From JBAYJY01 sp041664945 (GTDB lineage: Bacteria; UBP15; UBA6099), in the NCBI GenBank assembly GCA_041664945.1, contig JBAYJY010000025.1, positions 1 through 36,142 of the forward strand: a stretch of 36,142 nucleotides of DNA. Reading direction: 5' to 3'. Below, in pieces: positions 1 through 8,488 of the stretch. Made by a program: the position numbers and the translations under genes. The notes under the pieces are model-generated. The model ran no database searches. It saw only the letters and a list, made by a program, of their open reading frames with translations, and was not told the DNA's origin. The first letter of the stretch is position 1; every line of letters starts with the position of its first letter.

Positions 1-222
1 CGACGGCTTCGAGGGGCGGACGTGGGGCGCGGTGAGACAGTCAAGCTGCCGGGCGGTTGTGAGACAAGCGGGACGGCTTCGCGGGCGGCGGCGTTGGCCA
101 GTTATGAGGTGCTGGTTGAGACGGCTTCGCGGGCGCGGTTGTGCCGGAGACGGGTGACGCTTGAACCGTACAGAGATTTTATGGACAAAAAAAAGCCCCG
201 CCGGTTAAGGAGGGGCTTGTAA
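1..222 (+). CDS. 3' end of an unidentified reading frame (partial, doubtful)
   Basis: The frame is open from base 1 to a stop at 220-222 and is Arg/Ala-rich. I recognise no family. The DNA holds three copies of ACGGCTTCG (3-11, 73-81, 121-129). The last two extend to a 16-bp repeat spaced 48 bp apart, so the encoded TASRA motif recurs at a 16-codon interval. The end of the frame runs through a hairpin that looks like the terminator of the opposite-strand gene, which argues against it being a real gene end. It could equally be non-coding GC-rich DNA. Confidence 0.2.
   Translation, partial: RRLRGADVGRGETVKLPGGCETSGTASRAAALASYEVLVETASRARLCRRRVTLEPYRDFMDKKKPRRLRRGL
187..218 (-). terminator. Rho-independent terminator of the ParB-like gene
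   Basis: A near-perfect hairpin (arms 193-202 and 209-218, one mismatch) is followed on the minus strand by eight T residues (the A run at 187-194). It lies about 60 bp past the stop codon of the minus-strand gene ending at 278. Confidence 0.75.
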
Positions 223-277
223 CTCTAAAAGAGGAATCTCCTGTTATATCGCAGTAGCATTTCTGGCCATATGCGCC

Positions 278-2224
278 TCAAACGAATTTAATATTTGAGG
301 CGTGAAAGAAAGCATCTTGGCTTGCTACATTCTGTGGAGAAAGCGTCCCCTCCGCCAACATTCCGAAATCTATGTTGTTCGTACGCGACATAAATGAAAT
401 TACTACCATGTCTTTTTTCAGCTTGGATTGACTGACATCGAATGTCACCTGCTTGGAGAAAGCCGGCATGCACCCGAACGTAATTTTGGAATTGATGGCG
501 TTTCCGGAATAAGCCGGATTTGAACGACAGGAGAAGGGAACAATGAAAAAACTATTGATTTGATATCTTTTCATAACAAAGTGACACGTATCCATTTCGA
601 AATACAACCAACCTGAATGGAGAGTATCGCCCTTCTTAATCATGCTTAAATCTGTTTCAAAAATGGTGCCTGATGCTATCGACTCGGGTTCCGTGGCAGT
701 GAACTTATTGAGATGTTCCCGTGTAAGTATCGGATTCCTCAAATGCTTTTCTTGAGATGCTTCCATCACCGAGTGAGTCCATCCAAATATCCAATCGTTG
801 TTGTAGTCCAAGAATCTCATAAATACTTTGCCTTGATGTTCCATGAAATCCAGCTTCACCGGGTACTTGATTGCGGACAACTCTCTTAGGCACTGTAAAA
901 AATATTTAGGATTGGGAAATGTGATTGCGCGACTTGTAGCGGGAATCCCGGACATGTCAGCCCAGTATACTCGTGTAAAGGAGTTATTTGTCACAGAAAC
1001 CTTTCGGTTCTTAATGGTAATATCATCGCATACGTCTTTGAACAGGCTTACACACTCAACCAGCGTTGCGAACTCTTCTGATCCGAATGAGACGGATTCA
1101 ACGACTTTCCATGTTTTGTAAGCTCCTTTGTCGCTGTCAGAGAGCTCTGTGTATTCCTTATCGTTGTAACCCTTGGCGCCGACAATATCCTTGTACGCGG
1201 ATGCAATGCTAACCTTGCCTTCGTCGACAAGCTTTATCGTCTCTCTATCCGCTTTATTCGTTATTTGCTCATAACGATAAAGGGTATCGCCGGAGACGTT
1301 GAACGCCTTTGCCAGTTTCTTTTGCGTGTTCCAAGGTTTACCCGAAACAGGTAAACCCTTAGCGGCATCTGACATTCGTTTATTCCCGATTTTCTCGAAG
1401 GTTGGCTTTAATGCGAGAGCCGCCTTGCAGCGTTCTGCGGTTTTCATGTGCCGCCGTCCCATGTTGTGCTTGACTCGCCAGTAAATAGCCTCGTTCCTAT
1501 TGGCGAATTTCTTCCGAATAATGTTTTTCTTTTTAATAGGGATTTTAGCTTTTTTGCAAATGAAATAAATCTCATACCCATCTATGATGATATCCTTGTT
1601 CTTCTTTTCCCATACGGTTATACAATCTCTTCGAAGACCATCTACAATAATACTTTTTTCTAAATTTGTTTTTTCAGCTCCATTTATATATCTCAGTGTA
1701 CCCTGAATCTTATAATCTACGGTAAGGCTATTCGTGAGGTCCGTGACTTTTTTGACCACCGGAGCGGCCGGAATATTTGGAGTTTTAGTTACCGCCGAGC
1801 CGCTCTCGTTCTCGTTTTTCACAGCCTTTACTTCTACAGTAACGGGTACTTCTGGCTGCGCCGCTTTTTCTGTTTCAGCTGGCGCGTTCTCATTCTTCTC
1901 AGATTTGACTTCTATGGCAACCGGTATTGTCGGCTGCACGGTGTTTTCTACTTCGTTGTTCACTATCAGAAATTTCCTCCATTGTTTGTTTTGCGGAATG
2001 GTTTCCGCCGGATTTTGTAACGATGGCTTTGCGTTCTGTGGAATCAAGAGAGCTGCTAACAGTATGATGTGAAAAAGGCTGGCCTTTTTCAGTACCATAC
2101 GACTTCTAAGCGCGGTAGCCCGATGGCCATGTGTGACCGGCCCTCGACAACCGTAGCCTGACGGCGTGTTTGTGATTCCCCGATTATTCCTCTGGCTCGA
2201 TGTCCGGGTAATCGCGTTGTTCAT
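278..2224 (-). CDS. ParB-like domain protein with a hydrophobic anchor and an unknown beta-rich C-terminal half
   Basis: 648 residues; the start is supported by GGAGGGG seven bases upstream. Residues 48-62 form a hydrophobic stretch (LLAALL) preceded by lysines, like a signal anchor. Residues 96-139 hold two copies of an 18-residue QPxxPVxxEVKxxKNEN repeat spaced 26 residues apart, in a proline/glutamate-rich linker. Residues ~183-270 match the ParB/Spo0J N-terminal-like domain seen in phage and plasmid proteins (IIIDGYEIYFICKK, then NRNEAIYWRVKHNMGRR). The usual DGH is DGY and the usual Arg is Ile. Residues ~295-350 are the following HTH (LAKAFNVSGDTLYRYEQI). Residues ~360-648 match nothing I know and look beta-rich; a clamp-like fold is only a guess. 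No ParA is nearby. The likely role is DNA binding in maintenance or regulation of the element. Confidence 0.75.
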   Translation of the reverse strand: MNNAITRTSSQRNNRGITNTPSGYGCRGPVTHGHRATALRSRMVLKKASLFHIILLAALLIPQNAKPSLQNPAETIPQNKQWRKFLIVNNEVENTVQPTIPVAIEVKSEKNENAPAETEKAAQPEVPVTVEVKAVKNENESGSAVTKTPNIPAAPVVKKVTDLTNSLTVDYKIQGTLRYINGAEKTNLEKSIIVDGLRRDCITVWEKKNKDIIIDGYEIYFICKKAKIPIKKKNIIRKKFANRNEAIYWRVKHNMGRRHMKTAERCKAALALKPTFEKIGNKRMSDAAKGLPVSGKPWNTQKKLAKAFNVSGDTLYRYEQITNKADRETIKLVDEGKVSIASAYKDIVGAKGYNDKEYTELSDSDKGAYKTWKVVESVSFGSEEFATLVECVSLFKDVCDDITIKNRKVSVTNNSFTRVYWADMSGIPATSRAITFPNPKYFLQCLRELSAIKYPVKLDFMEHQGKVFMRFLDYNNDWIFGWTHSVMEASQEKHLRNPILTREHLNKFTATEPESIASGTIFETDLSMIKKGDTLHSGWLYFEMDTCHFVMKRYQINSFFIVPFSCRSNPAYSGNAINSKITFGCMPAFSKQVTFDVSQSKLKKDMVVISFMSRTNNIDFGMLAEGTLSPQNVASQDAFFHASNIKFV

Positions 2225-3236
2225 AAATCCCCTCCGTTTTACAGCCCTCCCTATTCAGGTAGAGCTGGATTAACCCGCCTCACGCAAAAGAGGGCGGGGG
2301 GCATCTATGTAGGTACTGATTGGAAATCTTTGTAAGTGGCCGTTGGTGGCCACAACTGCTAGGGGTTAAAAATTACTTCTAAAAAAAGCCTGTTACAATA
2401 CTATTATCGGATATTTTCGAATATTTTAAACATTTATTGAAAATAATATTTCGGCGATACCGTTTCTGATTAAGAGTCACTCCGTATCGCGCCGGATAAA
2501 CGCGGGTGCCGGAGCCGGGCGCGGATACGCTTATATATAAAGGATTAGAGAACAGTGGGCAGCACGACGGCGCGGGCGTCAAACCCGGCTGGAGCCTTAA
2601 AACTCTACCGGGTTTTGTATTGTAACAACACTTGCCCAAAACAATACATAGGTGCCTCTGCGGCTGAGGTTAATATTAGCCTTACCCGTTTCAGAACCAT
2701 CAGGAAAACGCCGGACAAACACACTAAAGAAACCAACAGGCGGCGTGGCGGCGCGGGCGAGCACGACGGCGGCGGCGGGCGCACCCACTTCTATCTCTTA
2801 CTCAGAGGTATGATTGCGGGCGCACCCACTCAGTTCTTTTTCTCGCGTGCTAAATAGTGGTCGATAAACTGCCCTCAGATTTTCAGATGCTGATAGCTTT
2901 GAGATACAATCAGAGGACAGCGCAACGTGCTTCGCCGATATGGACTGAGCTGTTTATGTGGGCGGGCCATCGCCCTCGTGAACTGAGACTTCAAATACAA
3001 AGGGTATTAACAGAGGTGCCTTCTGGCAATGATAAACAGCGTAATGTTATTTCTATCTGCCATCGCGGCTCCTCATTGGTGCGACCGATTAACAGGAAAT
3101 TGAGCAATCAAATCCAGTATCATTCAATCAGGTTAAAAGTGTTACAAATCTGTTGATGGAAACTGCTGAAACCATTCTTGTTTTTTGACTTCGTGTATTT
3201 TTGTTAATTGATTTCTTTTGTAATAATTTTCAATTC

Positions 3237-3318
3237 AAATACAATTACAGAAGGAGTACAAGCTCCTCTTCTACAAATTATAAATACAAATAAAGCCTTT
3301 AGGCAAAATACAATTACA
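3237..3318 (+). repeat. 13-bp direct repeat AAATACAATTACA
   Basis: Identical copies lie at 3237-3249 and 3306-3318, 69 bp apart, in AT-rich DNA upstream of the ribbon-helix-helix-like gene. A related ATAAATACAAATAAA lies between them (near 3280). They could be iteron-like or regulatory. Confidence 0.5.
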
Positions 3319-3372
3319 CCTCATCAAGAGGTATATATAATATTTACATATTTATAATTATATAGAGTATGT

Positions 3373-3391
3373 TCAGGCCACAATCAGGCCA
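3373..3391 (+). promoter_or_regulatory. Helically phased direct repeat TCAGGCCA, operator-like
   Basis: TCAGGCCA occurs at 3373-3380 and 3384-3391, exactly 11 bp apart (one helical turn), about 60 bp upstream of the start at 3450. Ribbon-helix-helix regulators often bind tandem short repeats, so self-regulation by the downstream gene is plausible but unproven. Confidence 0.45.
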
Positions 3392-3449
3392 TGATTTCAG
3401 TTTTGTACAAATTAATAGAAAATGAAAAACAACCATGGAGGCCATTGTT

Positions 3450-4364
3450 ATGAGTAACAGAGTATTCATTCAAATTGCTGTGCCGAACGAATTCGATTCT
3501 GAAATTGAAGCGTACTGTAACTGGATAGGAACAAACAAATCAGACTTCATAAGGAACCTTGTCGGCGAAAGATTAATTCATTATATGACGGCGAAGAATC
3601 AGATGTCTTCGATCATCACAGATAAACAATCTGAACCCGACCAAGCTGAGACGCCAGAGGAAGTTCAATCCGGCAATGCCCTGTCGGTTATTGAAGCTTG
3701 CGAACAGATACTGAATCATCCGTTGTTTAATAAAGACAAAGCCCTGTTTGTTAGAAACTGCATTCGTATTGTCAAAGATGGGAAAACATTAAGCGAAAAG
3801 CAAAAGATTGTGATAAGCAAAATTTACTATTCATTATTCAAAGTAAATGCATTCGGAAATTACTCAACACCATGCCGTAACATGGACAGGGACATAATGG
3901 ATTCAGTGATTATGGCTCCAATGCCAACAATTGGGCTAATATATATCGCCTGTAAAAGAGCGGTAAAGTTTATTGACCTAGGAGAGGGTTTCTGTAGTTT
4001 TATAAAAAAGTTAGAAGATATGCCCTGTATGGCAAGTATCACAGATGCAATTAGAAAGGAGTGGTTTTCTTATAAACCTTCAATGCCTTCTAGTATCTGC
4101 GCAATTGGCATATCTCCAGAGAATGTAAAAACACACCCCGATGTTACGGGCATGTATCATAATATAATTAATTCAGGTTATGATTTTGAAGCCGACGAAG
4201 ACAAGCGACAGATTCACGCAGCTTTTAGGCACTATGTATTAAAAGATATGGAATGCGTGGTTCATCCAGATTGGGACTTTGGTTCAGACCGCGCCAACCA
4301 ACTCTTTGCCATAAAATGTATTATTTTCATCAACGATAAATGCTTGAATATTAATCCTCAATGA
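3450..4364 (+). CDS. Ribbon-helix-helix-like N-terminus plus unknown domain
   Basis: 304 residues. I chose the ATG at 3450 because GGAGG at 3437-3441 is eight bases upstream; the earlier in-frame ATG at 3435 overlaps that site. The first ~45 residues (VFIQIAVPNEFDSEIEAYC, then TNKSDFIRNLVGERLIHYM) have the strand-helix-helix pattern of ribbon-helix-helix DNA-binding proteins. The rest is mixed alpha/beta without a family I recognise. It converges with the minus-strand operon that ends at 4434. Low GC and codon use match the neighbouring accessory genes rather than the chromosome on the right. Probably a DNA-binding regulator or maintenance protein. Confidence 0.65.
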   Translation: MSNRVFIQIAVPNEFDSEIEAYCNWIGTNKSDFIRNLVGERLIHYMTAKNQMSSIITDKQSEPDQAETPEEVQSGNALSVIEACEQILNHPLFNKDKALFVRNCIRIVKDGKTLSEKQKIVISKIYYSLFKVNAFGNYSTPCRNMDRDIMDSVIMAPMPTIGLIYIACKRAVKFIDLGEGFCSFIKKLEDMPCMASITDAIRKEWFSYKPSMPSSICAIGISPENVKTHPDVTGMYHNIINSGYDFEADEDKRQIHAAFRHYVLKDMECVVHPDWDFGSDRANQLFAIKCIIFINDKCLNINPQ

Positions 4365-4392
4365 AAAGCATTATCCGATTGGTTCATTTCGC

Positions 4393-4421
4393 AAAAAAAC
4401 CGGGCGGACAAGCCCCGGGTT
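4393..4421 (-). terminator. Terminator of the minus-strand DUF932 operon
   Basis: A GC-rich hairpin with one bulged G (arms AACCGGG and CCCGGGTT), followed on the minus strand by seven T residues (A run 4393-4399). It sits 13-41 bp past the DUF932 stop, between convergent genes. Confidence 0.7.
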
Positions 4422-4433
4422 AATCTTGTAAAA

Positions 4434-5339
4434 TCAGGCGGCCAACAAAGTGCTTGAAAATAGTTCAGTTTCACTTTGCTTTTGTGCCGAAAACGACTTC
4501 GCGGCTTGAGTGACGCTATTGATTGCATCGAACAATGTGAGGGCGCCTCTGTATTGTCCATTGGCTACATCAACAACCTTGTCTGCTACAGTTGGTCCGA
4601 GCGCGCCTGACAGCCGTAAAATCATTTCAGTCTTATCAGATGCGCTGAGATAAATTGATTTCGCCGCCTCCATTCGGGCAACGTACTCGATAGACTGGTT
4701 GAGTATTATTTCGTAATCAGGCATTTGTATCTTGCCAGACCCGTAATGAATCCAACGAGATTTAGATGAAATCACCTCTGATAACAACCCGTTGCCGCAG
4801 ACTACCCTGAACACGCCAGCCCAGACCCTCAGACTTCCCATGCCGTTTTCGCTGTTTGTGAATTCGACCATCGGCACAAGCTCATTGGCTTTCATGCCTT
4901 CTGGCACCAGACGTACCTTTGTGTGATCGGGATGAATCAAGCTTTTGACTGGCACTAAATCAAGACCAGTATTGGCGGCGTCTTTCAAGATATCAATGAG
5001 AAGCACGTTATCCAGTTTCGTATATGACGGTGACACAATGCCATACAGAGTATCCTGCGAGAAGCGAAACATATACCGTGTCTCTGAAAGCCCGCTGAAC
5101 AATCGGTTGAATATCATTGCCTGTTCTTCTCGCTTGAGCCGGTTTATAAAGAAGTCAGATGGTATCCGTCCGATTGTACATAATTGTTTCAAGGCTGTGC
5201 CCGATACCTTGATAGGCTTGTCCATGAAAACAAATGTATCGGCAGCCATCTGAATAGACGAACCTATCTGAATCTCATCCAACTTTTTCTCATCGTACTC
5301 TCGCAGTTTCTTGATTAATCTGCTGATCGGCTTTCCCAT
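4434..5339 (-). CDS. DUF932 (phage/plasmid-like) protein
   Basis: 301 residues, in the usual size range of DUF932. Recognised by the family pattern: a middle stretch on values and limits (KVRLVPEGMKANELVPMVEFTNSENG) followed by the hallmark RVWAGVFRVVCGNGLL. DUF932 proteins are common on plasmids, phages and integrative elements; their biochemical function is not established. AAGGAGG lies 13 bases upstream of the ATG. It is the last gene of the minus-strand set 8330-4434 and is followed by a terminator. Confidence 0.85.
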   Translation of the reverse strand: MGKPISRLIKKLREYDEKKLDEIQIGSSIQMAADTFVFMDKPIKVSGTALKQLCTIGRIPSDFFINRLKREEQAMIFNRLFSGLSETRYMFRFSQDTLYGIVSPSYTKLDNVLLIDILKDAANTGLDLVPVKSLIHPDHTKVRLVPEGMKANELVPMVEFTNSENGMGSLRVWAGVFRVVCGNGLLSEVISSKSRWIHYGSGKIQMPDYEIILNQSIEYVARMEAAKSIYLSASDKTEMILRLSGALGPTVADKVVDVANGQYRGALTLFDAINSVTQAAKSFSAQKQSETELFSSTLLAA

Positions 5340-5419
5340 GCTATGGACTTTACCTCCTTTCGTTTAGAAATATCATTTCAATACTTCCTGTTTCCTACCT
5401 GTTTTACCTGTTTGCTCCC

Positions 5420-5614
5420 TTACTCGGCGTCATCGTCATCAGGGTCAGCGACACCGGCGCGCTGTTTCATAAACGCCAGAAATCCGGCTCTGTCCATACT
5501 CATTGCCTTGGTGATATCTTCCTTCGTCAAGGCGCCGTTCTTTTTCAGTTCTGCCATAACCTGAAACGCATTTTCGTTTTCGATGAATTGAATCACTTTA
5601 TCTTTGCTTGTCAT
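5420..5614 (-). CDS. Small acidic-tailed protein, function unknown
   Basis: 64 residues from the ATG at 5614, chosen because GGAGGT (5625-5630) lies 10 bases upstream; an upstream GTG at 5638 is possible but less well placed. The sequence is helical, with TKEDITKAMSMDRAGFLAFMKQR resembling a small HTH-like unit, and ends in a DPDDDDAE acidic tail. It lies 80 bp upstream of the DUF932 gene in the same direction. No family recognised. Confidence 0.6.
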   Translation of the reverse strand: MTSKDKVIQFIENENAFQVMAELKKNGALTKEDITKAMSMDRAGFLAFMKQRAGVADPDDDDAE

Positions 5615-5638
5615 TTGGACTTCGACCTCCGATCCCAC

Positions 5639-5808
5639 AGAAACTCAAGAACTATACCGAAAACCTGTGTTAAAACATGGATGATTTTGCCTGCCACGCT
5701 GTTTTTTCCTTTCTTTTAAGTTTTCTTCCTGTTCGCAGTACCCCGACCTTTCTTTTGCCTTTCGGTACTGAGAGTAATTCCAAACTATTTCAATCGGTTA
5801 TTTATGAC
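5639..5808. other. Intergenic spacer with a 7-bp inverted repeat
   Basis: CAGTACC (5736-5742) and GGTACTG (5764-5770) are perfect inverted arms around a 21-base pyrimidine-rich loop. It could be an RNA hairpin or a protein site between the 183-aa and 64-aa genes. There is no T run, so it does not look like a standard terminator. Confidence 0.4.
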
Positions 5809-6360
5809 CTACAGTTCCTTGCCGTCTTCTTGATCGCAATTTAATATCACGACATCTACGACTGCCAGAGGCGTAATCACCTTTTGGCAAAACGCCTGAT
5901 CCTCTGGCAGCGTGGCTGAGAACTGTTCCTCTGTCATCAACTTGAAAGCCGGTTGCGGTTCAAGGTGAATCAGTTCGTCAGAGCGAACAATCACGAATCG
6001 GTTTTGCTTATCAGGGTCATAATCGTTTTCGACAATAAGCAGCGTTGTAAAGAACTGTTTTCTTAATCTTTGAATCAGCGAATCTTGCCGGTATCGCCTG
6101 ACGAACTTCCACGACTGATGCTTCTCCTCGTATTCCTCGATGAGTTTCCAAACTGGCTCCGGTATTTCCGACAGTCTTTGAAACAAGTCGATTACCTGAC
6201 AGCCCTGTGAAAACACTTCGGTTAGAAATGCGCGGTCAATGTCATCTGTGACCATTTCCAGAATCTCGCTATCACTCCGATCAATGTAATCGTCATGTAT
6301 CCCTTTCTCGTCGACATCGTGCTTAGGGGTTATGACATAAGTGTCCACTAAATTGCCCAT
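5809..6360 (-). CDS. Acidic hypothetical protein
   Basis: 183 residues with a strong AAAGGAGG upstream of the ATG. It is rich in Asp/Glu with a helical middle (LIEEYEEKHQSWKFVRRYRQ) and a C-terminal stretch ending in VVDVVILNCDQEDGKEL. No signal peptide, membrane segment or recognised motif. It belongs to the minus-strand set with the serine recombinase and DUF932 and is probably cytoplasmic. Confidence 0.65.
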   Translation of the reverse strand: MGNLVDTYVITPKHDVDEKGIHDDYIDRSDSEILEMVTDDIDRAFLTEVFSQGCQVIDLFQRLSEIPEPVWKLIEEYEEKHQSWKFVRRYRQDSLIQRLRKQFFTTLLIVENDYDPDKQNRFVIVRSDELIHLEPQPAFKLMTEEQFSATLPEDQAFCQKVITPLAVVDVVILNCDQEDGKEL

Positions 6361-6411
6361 ACGAAAACCTCCTTTAATTGTGTAATGGTTGAATAATTGA
6401 GATGTGGATTG

Positions 6412-6768
6412 TTACTCGGGTAAATCTACTGACCAGTTCTGCTCTCTGAACTTCTCGAACAGTTCTTTCGTTATAAGGCAGCTAACTTGGGACACGTGGC
6501 AACTGCCCATCTCTCCGGTCTCGCAAGCCACACTGAATGCTCGGCACAAACGATAGTTACGAAACTCCTCTGAATTGAACTCGTCATCGCCGGGGTCGGG
6601 GTCGAGGATTTCTCCGTATATGGTTATTCCAAAATTGGTGAATATTATATAGAAGTCACCCGGCTTAATCTGACACTGCCAGTCTTTCACTTTTCCGTCT
6701 GCTGCTATCCTCGCGTCGTCAATCGCCTTATACATTTCCTCCAACGAATCGAAAGCCTGATACTCCAA
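6412..6768 (-). CDS. Small hypothetical protein with TTG start
   Basis: 118 residues. The start is a TTG at 6766-6768, supported by GGAGGTGA (6776-6783 on the opposite strand) seven bases upstream. The protein has an alpha/beta pattern (FYIIFTNFGITIYGEI), an acidic PDPGDDEFNSEEF loop and three cysteines near the middle (CRAFSVACETGEMGSCHVS). No family recognised. Same direction and spacing as its neighbours. Confidence 0.6.
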   Translation of the reverse strand: MEYQAFDSLEEMYKAIDDARIAADGKVKDWQCQIKPGDFYIIFTNFGITIYGEILDPDPGDDEFNSEEFRNYRLCRAFSVACETGEMGSCHVSQVSCLITKELFEKFREQNWSVDLPE

Positions 6769-6872
6769 TGTGAAATCACCTCCTCTCTGTATAAAATTGT
6801 CGAAACCAGTAATAATGATTTACTTCAGTGAGGTTTTTCAGTAATCGTATAATCTACGAGGACGCCGAGGTT

Positions 6873-7568
6873 TTAAAGTTGCTTCTTCCGAGCCTTATGA
6901 GCATTGTAAATACCGCAAACATATTGAGGACGCCAGATATTACCGGCACGATTCCTGTATCCAGTTTCATTTAACTTATCCGCAATCTGCTGAAATGAGA
7001 ATACACGGCGGCGCAGCTTAACAATCGTGGCGATAATCTCTTGCTCCTTCTTATCTGGCTCAAGACTCTTGCCGTCAGATGATACTCGAAATCCATAAAT
7101 AGGCGTTCCTGTAGATTCACCTTTGCTCTTTTTATACTGCAATGCCATACTCGTACGCTCACCAACCGCTTCACGTTCCCATTGCGATACTGCCGCCATT
7201 ACGTTGATGACGAGTCGACCGGCGGCACTTCCGGTGTCCAGTGATTCCTCGACTGATACAAGACTGACGCCTTTCTTCTCAAACAGTTCCAATAGTTCAG
7301 CAAGATTTTTAACTGATCTCGTCAACCGATCGAGTTTGAAGATAATTACTTTTTCGACTTCTTTCCGTTCAACGAGACTCAGAATCTTCTTCATGCCCGG
7401 TCTGTTGAGACTGCCAGCAGATTCACCGGCATCCACGATGATTTCTGTGATATCCACATTCTGCACGACTGCCATTGCTCTGATTTTTGCTTCTTGTGCT
7501 TTGAGGCTTACCCCTTTTTCAGCTTGTTGTTGCGATGATACACGCGCGTAGCCCACAGCCTTAACCAT
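6873..7568 (-). CDS. Serine recombinase (resolvase/invertase type)
   Basis: 231 residues. The N-terminal catalytic domain has YARVSS with the nucleophile Ser11, GVSLKAQ, the KLDRLTRS motif and the SQWEREAVGERT helix. A short C-terminal recombinase-like DNA-binding part follows (FSFQQIADKLNETGYRNRAG). It is much shorter than large serine integrases, so it resembles a resolvase/invertase or a short transposon-type recombinase that catalyses site-specific exchange through a Ser-DNA link. AAAGGAG precedes the ATG. By eye more than half of its residues match the recombinase at 13642-14319. It sits inside an operon of unknown genes, not at an obvious element border. Confidence 0.9.
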   Translation of the reverse strand: MVKAVGYARVSSQQQAEKGVSLKAQEAKIRAMAVVQNVDITEIIVDAGESAGSLNRPGMKKILSLVERKEVEKVIIFKLDRLTRSVKNLAELLELFEKKGVSLVSVEESLDTGSAAGRLVINVMAAVSQWEREAVGERTSMALQYKKSKGESTGTPIYGFRVSSDGKSLEPDKKEQEIIATIVKLRRRVFSFQQIADKLNETGYRNRAGNIWRPQYVCGIYNAHKARKKQL

Positions 7569-7584
7569 TTAACGCTCCTTTCTG

Positions 7585-8073
7585 TTAACGAATAGCGTCA
7601 AGCAGATTTTGGTCGATAGAGAATATTTTCCGTGCTTTAGGATTGCTCAGAACGGTTCTCAAAAGTATTAAATGCTGCTGCATGATCTGATACATCTCCG
7701 TGTGGTTGAATGCGTAAATTACATTTCTTCCGTATATGCTGGTGTAGTAATGCTCGAATTCACTCGCGACGGCTTCAAACAACTCATGGTAGAGAATGGG
7801 CAATCCCTCCACGGTGCCGTATCCGGTTATAATTTCAATTAATTTCTTTGGACCAGAATATACATACCCCGTCTCTACGCCGTCTCGGCTCTTTGAATCA
7901 ATGACCCTGAGTGTATAAATGTACCCGCTTATCGAGAGAGGCATCTTTAACAGTATCTTGTCTTTCTTCTTCTTCGTCTCCTTTTTTGACTTGGCTGTAA
8001 CCTTTGTATCCCTCTGATAAGACTTGCCATTACGCGACTTCTTGCTGCCATTTTTAGCATTTGATTTTGCCAT
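7585..8073 (-). CDS. Hypothetical protein with lysine-rich N-terminus
   Basis: 162 residues, with GAGGAGG ahead of the ATG. Residues 1-40 are almost all Lys/Ser/Thr/Arg, like a disordered nucleic-acid-binding tail. The rest is a compact alpha/beta domain (GYIYTLRVIDSKSRDGVETGYVYSG; LYHELFEAVASEFEHYY). The HEL motif recalls metalloprotease helices but there is no HExxH, so I do not call one. It is directly upstream of the serine recombinase (17 bp), suggesting co-transcription. Confidence 0.6.
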   Translation of the reverse strand: MAKSNAKNGSKKSRNGKSYQRDTKVTAKSKKETKKKKDKILLKMPLSISGYIYTLRVIDSKSRDGVETGYVYSGPKKLIEIITGYGTVEGLPILYHELFEAVASEFEHYYTSIYGRNVIYAFNHTEMYQIMQQHLILLRTVLSNPKARKIFSIDQNLLDAIR

Positions 8074-8144
8074 GTAAAACCTCCTCTATGTATATAGAAA
8101 TAACGTGCGCTGAATACACATGCATCTGTCACCTCTCTAAGGGT

Positions 8145-8330
8145 TCAATGTTTAGTAATGCAGACACCGGCCATGGCTTGAAATTCAGCGTTGAAATCAT
8201 CCCGACCCAGATCATCCAAGAAGCCGACATCGTATTTCTCAAGCAAACCCAAGCGTACAAAAAGGCTGATTAGAACGTACTCGTGCGACTCTTCGATAAA
8301 ACGCGGAAAGTTAAAACCCGATAAAATCAT
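8145..8330 (-). CDS. Small hypothetical protein, first gene of the operon
   Basis: 61 residues with a clear AAAGGAG eight bases before the ATG. Acidic and helical (RFIEESHEYVLISLFVRLGLL; FLDDLGRDDFNAEF). No family recognised. It appears to open the minus-strand set ending at 4434. Confidence 0.55.
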   Translation of the reverse strand: MILSGFNFPRFIEESHEYVLISLFVRLGLLEKYDVGFLDDLGRDDFNAEFQAMAGVCITKH

Positions 8331-8359
8331 GGCGATCTCCTTTCAATATTAAATAAACT

Positions 8360-8488
8360 CGGAATTTAATATATATAGACCGGTGTGGCAAAAAGCATAT
8401 AGAGGCGTTTTTCAAAACTATAAAAAGTACAGCAGCTTGATTTTCGAGGCTGACCAGTCGCAGTGCGCACGATCGAATCCGTACATTT
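8360..8488 (+). repeat. Diverged long direct repeat, left copy
   Basis: About 128 bp that align, with one or two small gaps, to 13020-13147. Long identical blocks (GGAGGCGTTTTTC-like, GATCGAATCCGTACATTT) are separated by differences that are mostly C/T and A/G transitions. The two copies bracket the gene array. Confidence 0.75.

Larger units (their letters stand above)
2225..3449. other. 1.2-kb intergenic region with no convincing gene
   Basis: The space between two divergently transcribed genes. Short frames exist (for example 2857-3156 on the plus strand) but lack ribosome sites and recognisable content. The left part has GC-rich patches with a 15-bp direct repeat GCGGGCGCACCCACT (2775-2789 and 2816-2830). 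The right part (3180-3430) is very AT-rich with small hairpins (AGGAG/CTCCT near 3251-3268; CCTC/GAGG near 3319-3331). Divergent genes, an adjacent ParB-like gene, AT-rich DNA and repeats would fit an origin or a parS-like centromere, but this is inference. Confidence 0.4.

Noticed and set aside
2555..2857. 100-codon plus-strand frame in the 1.2-kb spacer
   Set aside because: GTG start without ribosome site, low-complexity Arg/Gly content, and repeats within it.
2857..3156. 99-codon plus-strand frame in the 1.2-kb spacer
   Set aside because: No ribosome site and no family; kept only as part of the spacer description.
7585..8073. Metalloprotease call from HELFEAV
   Set aside because: Second histidine of HExxH is absent.
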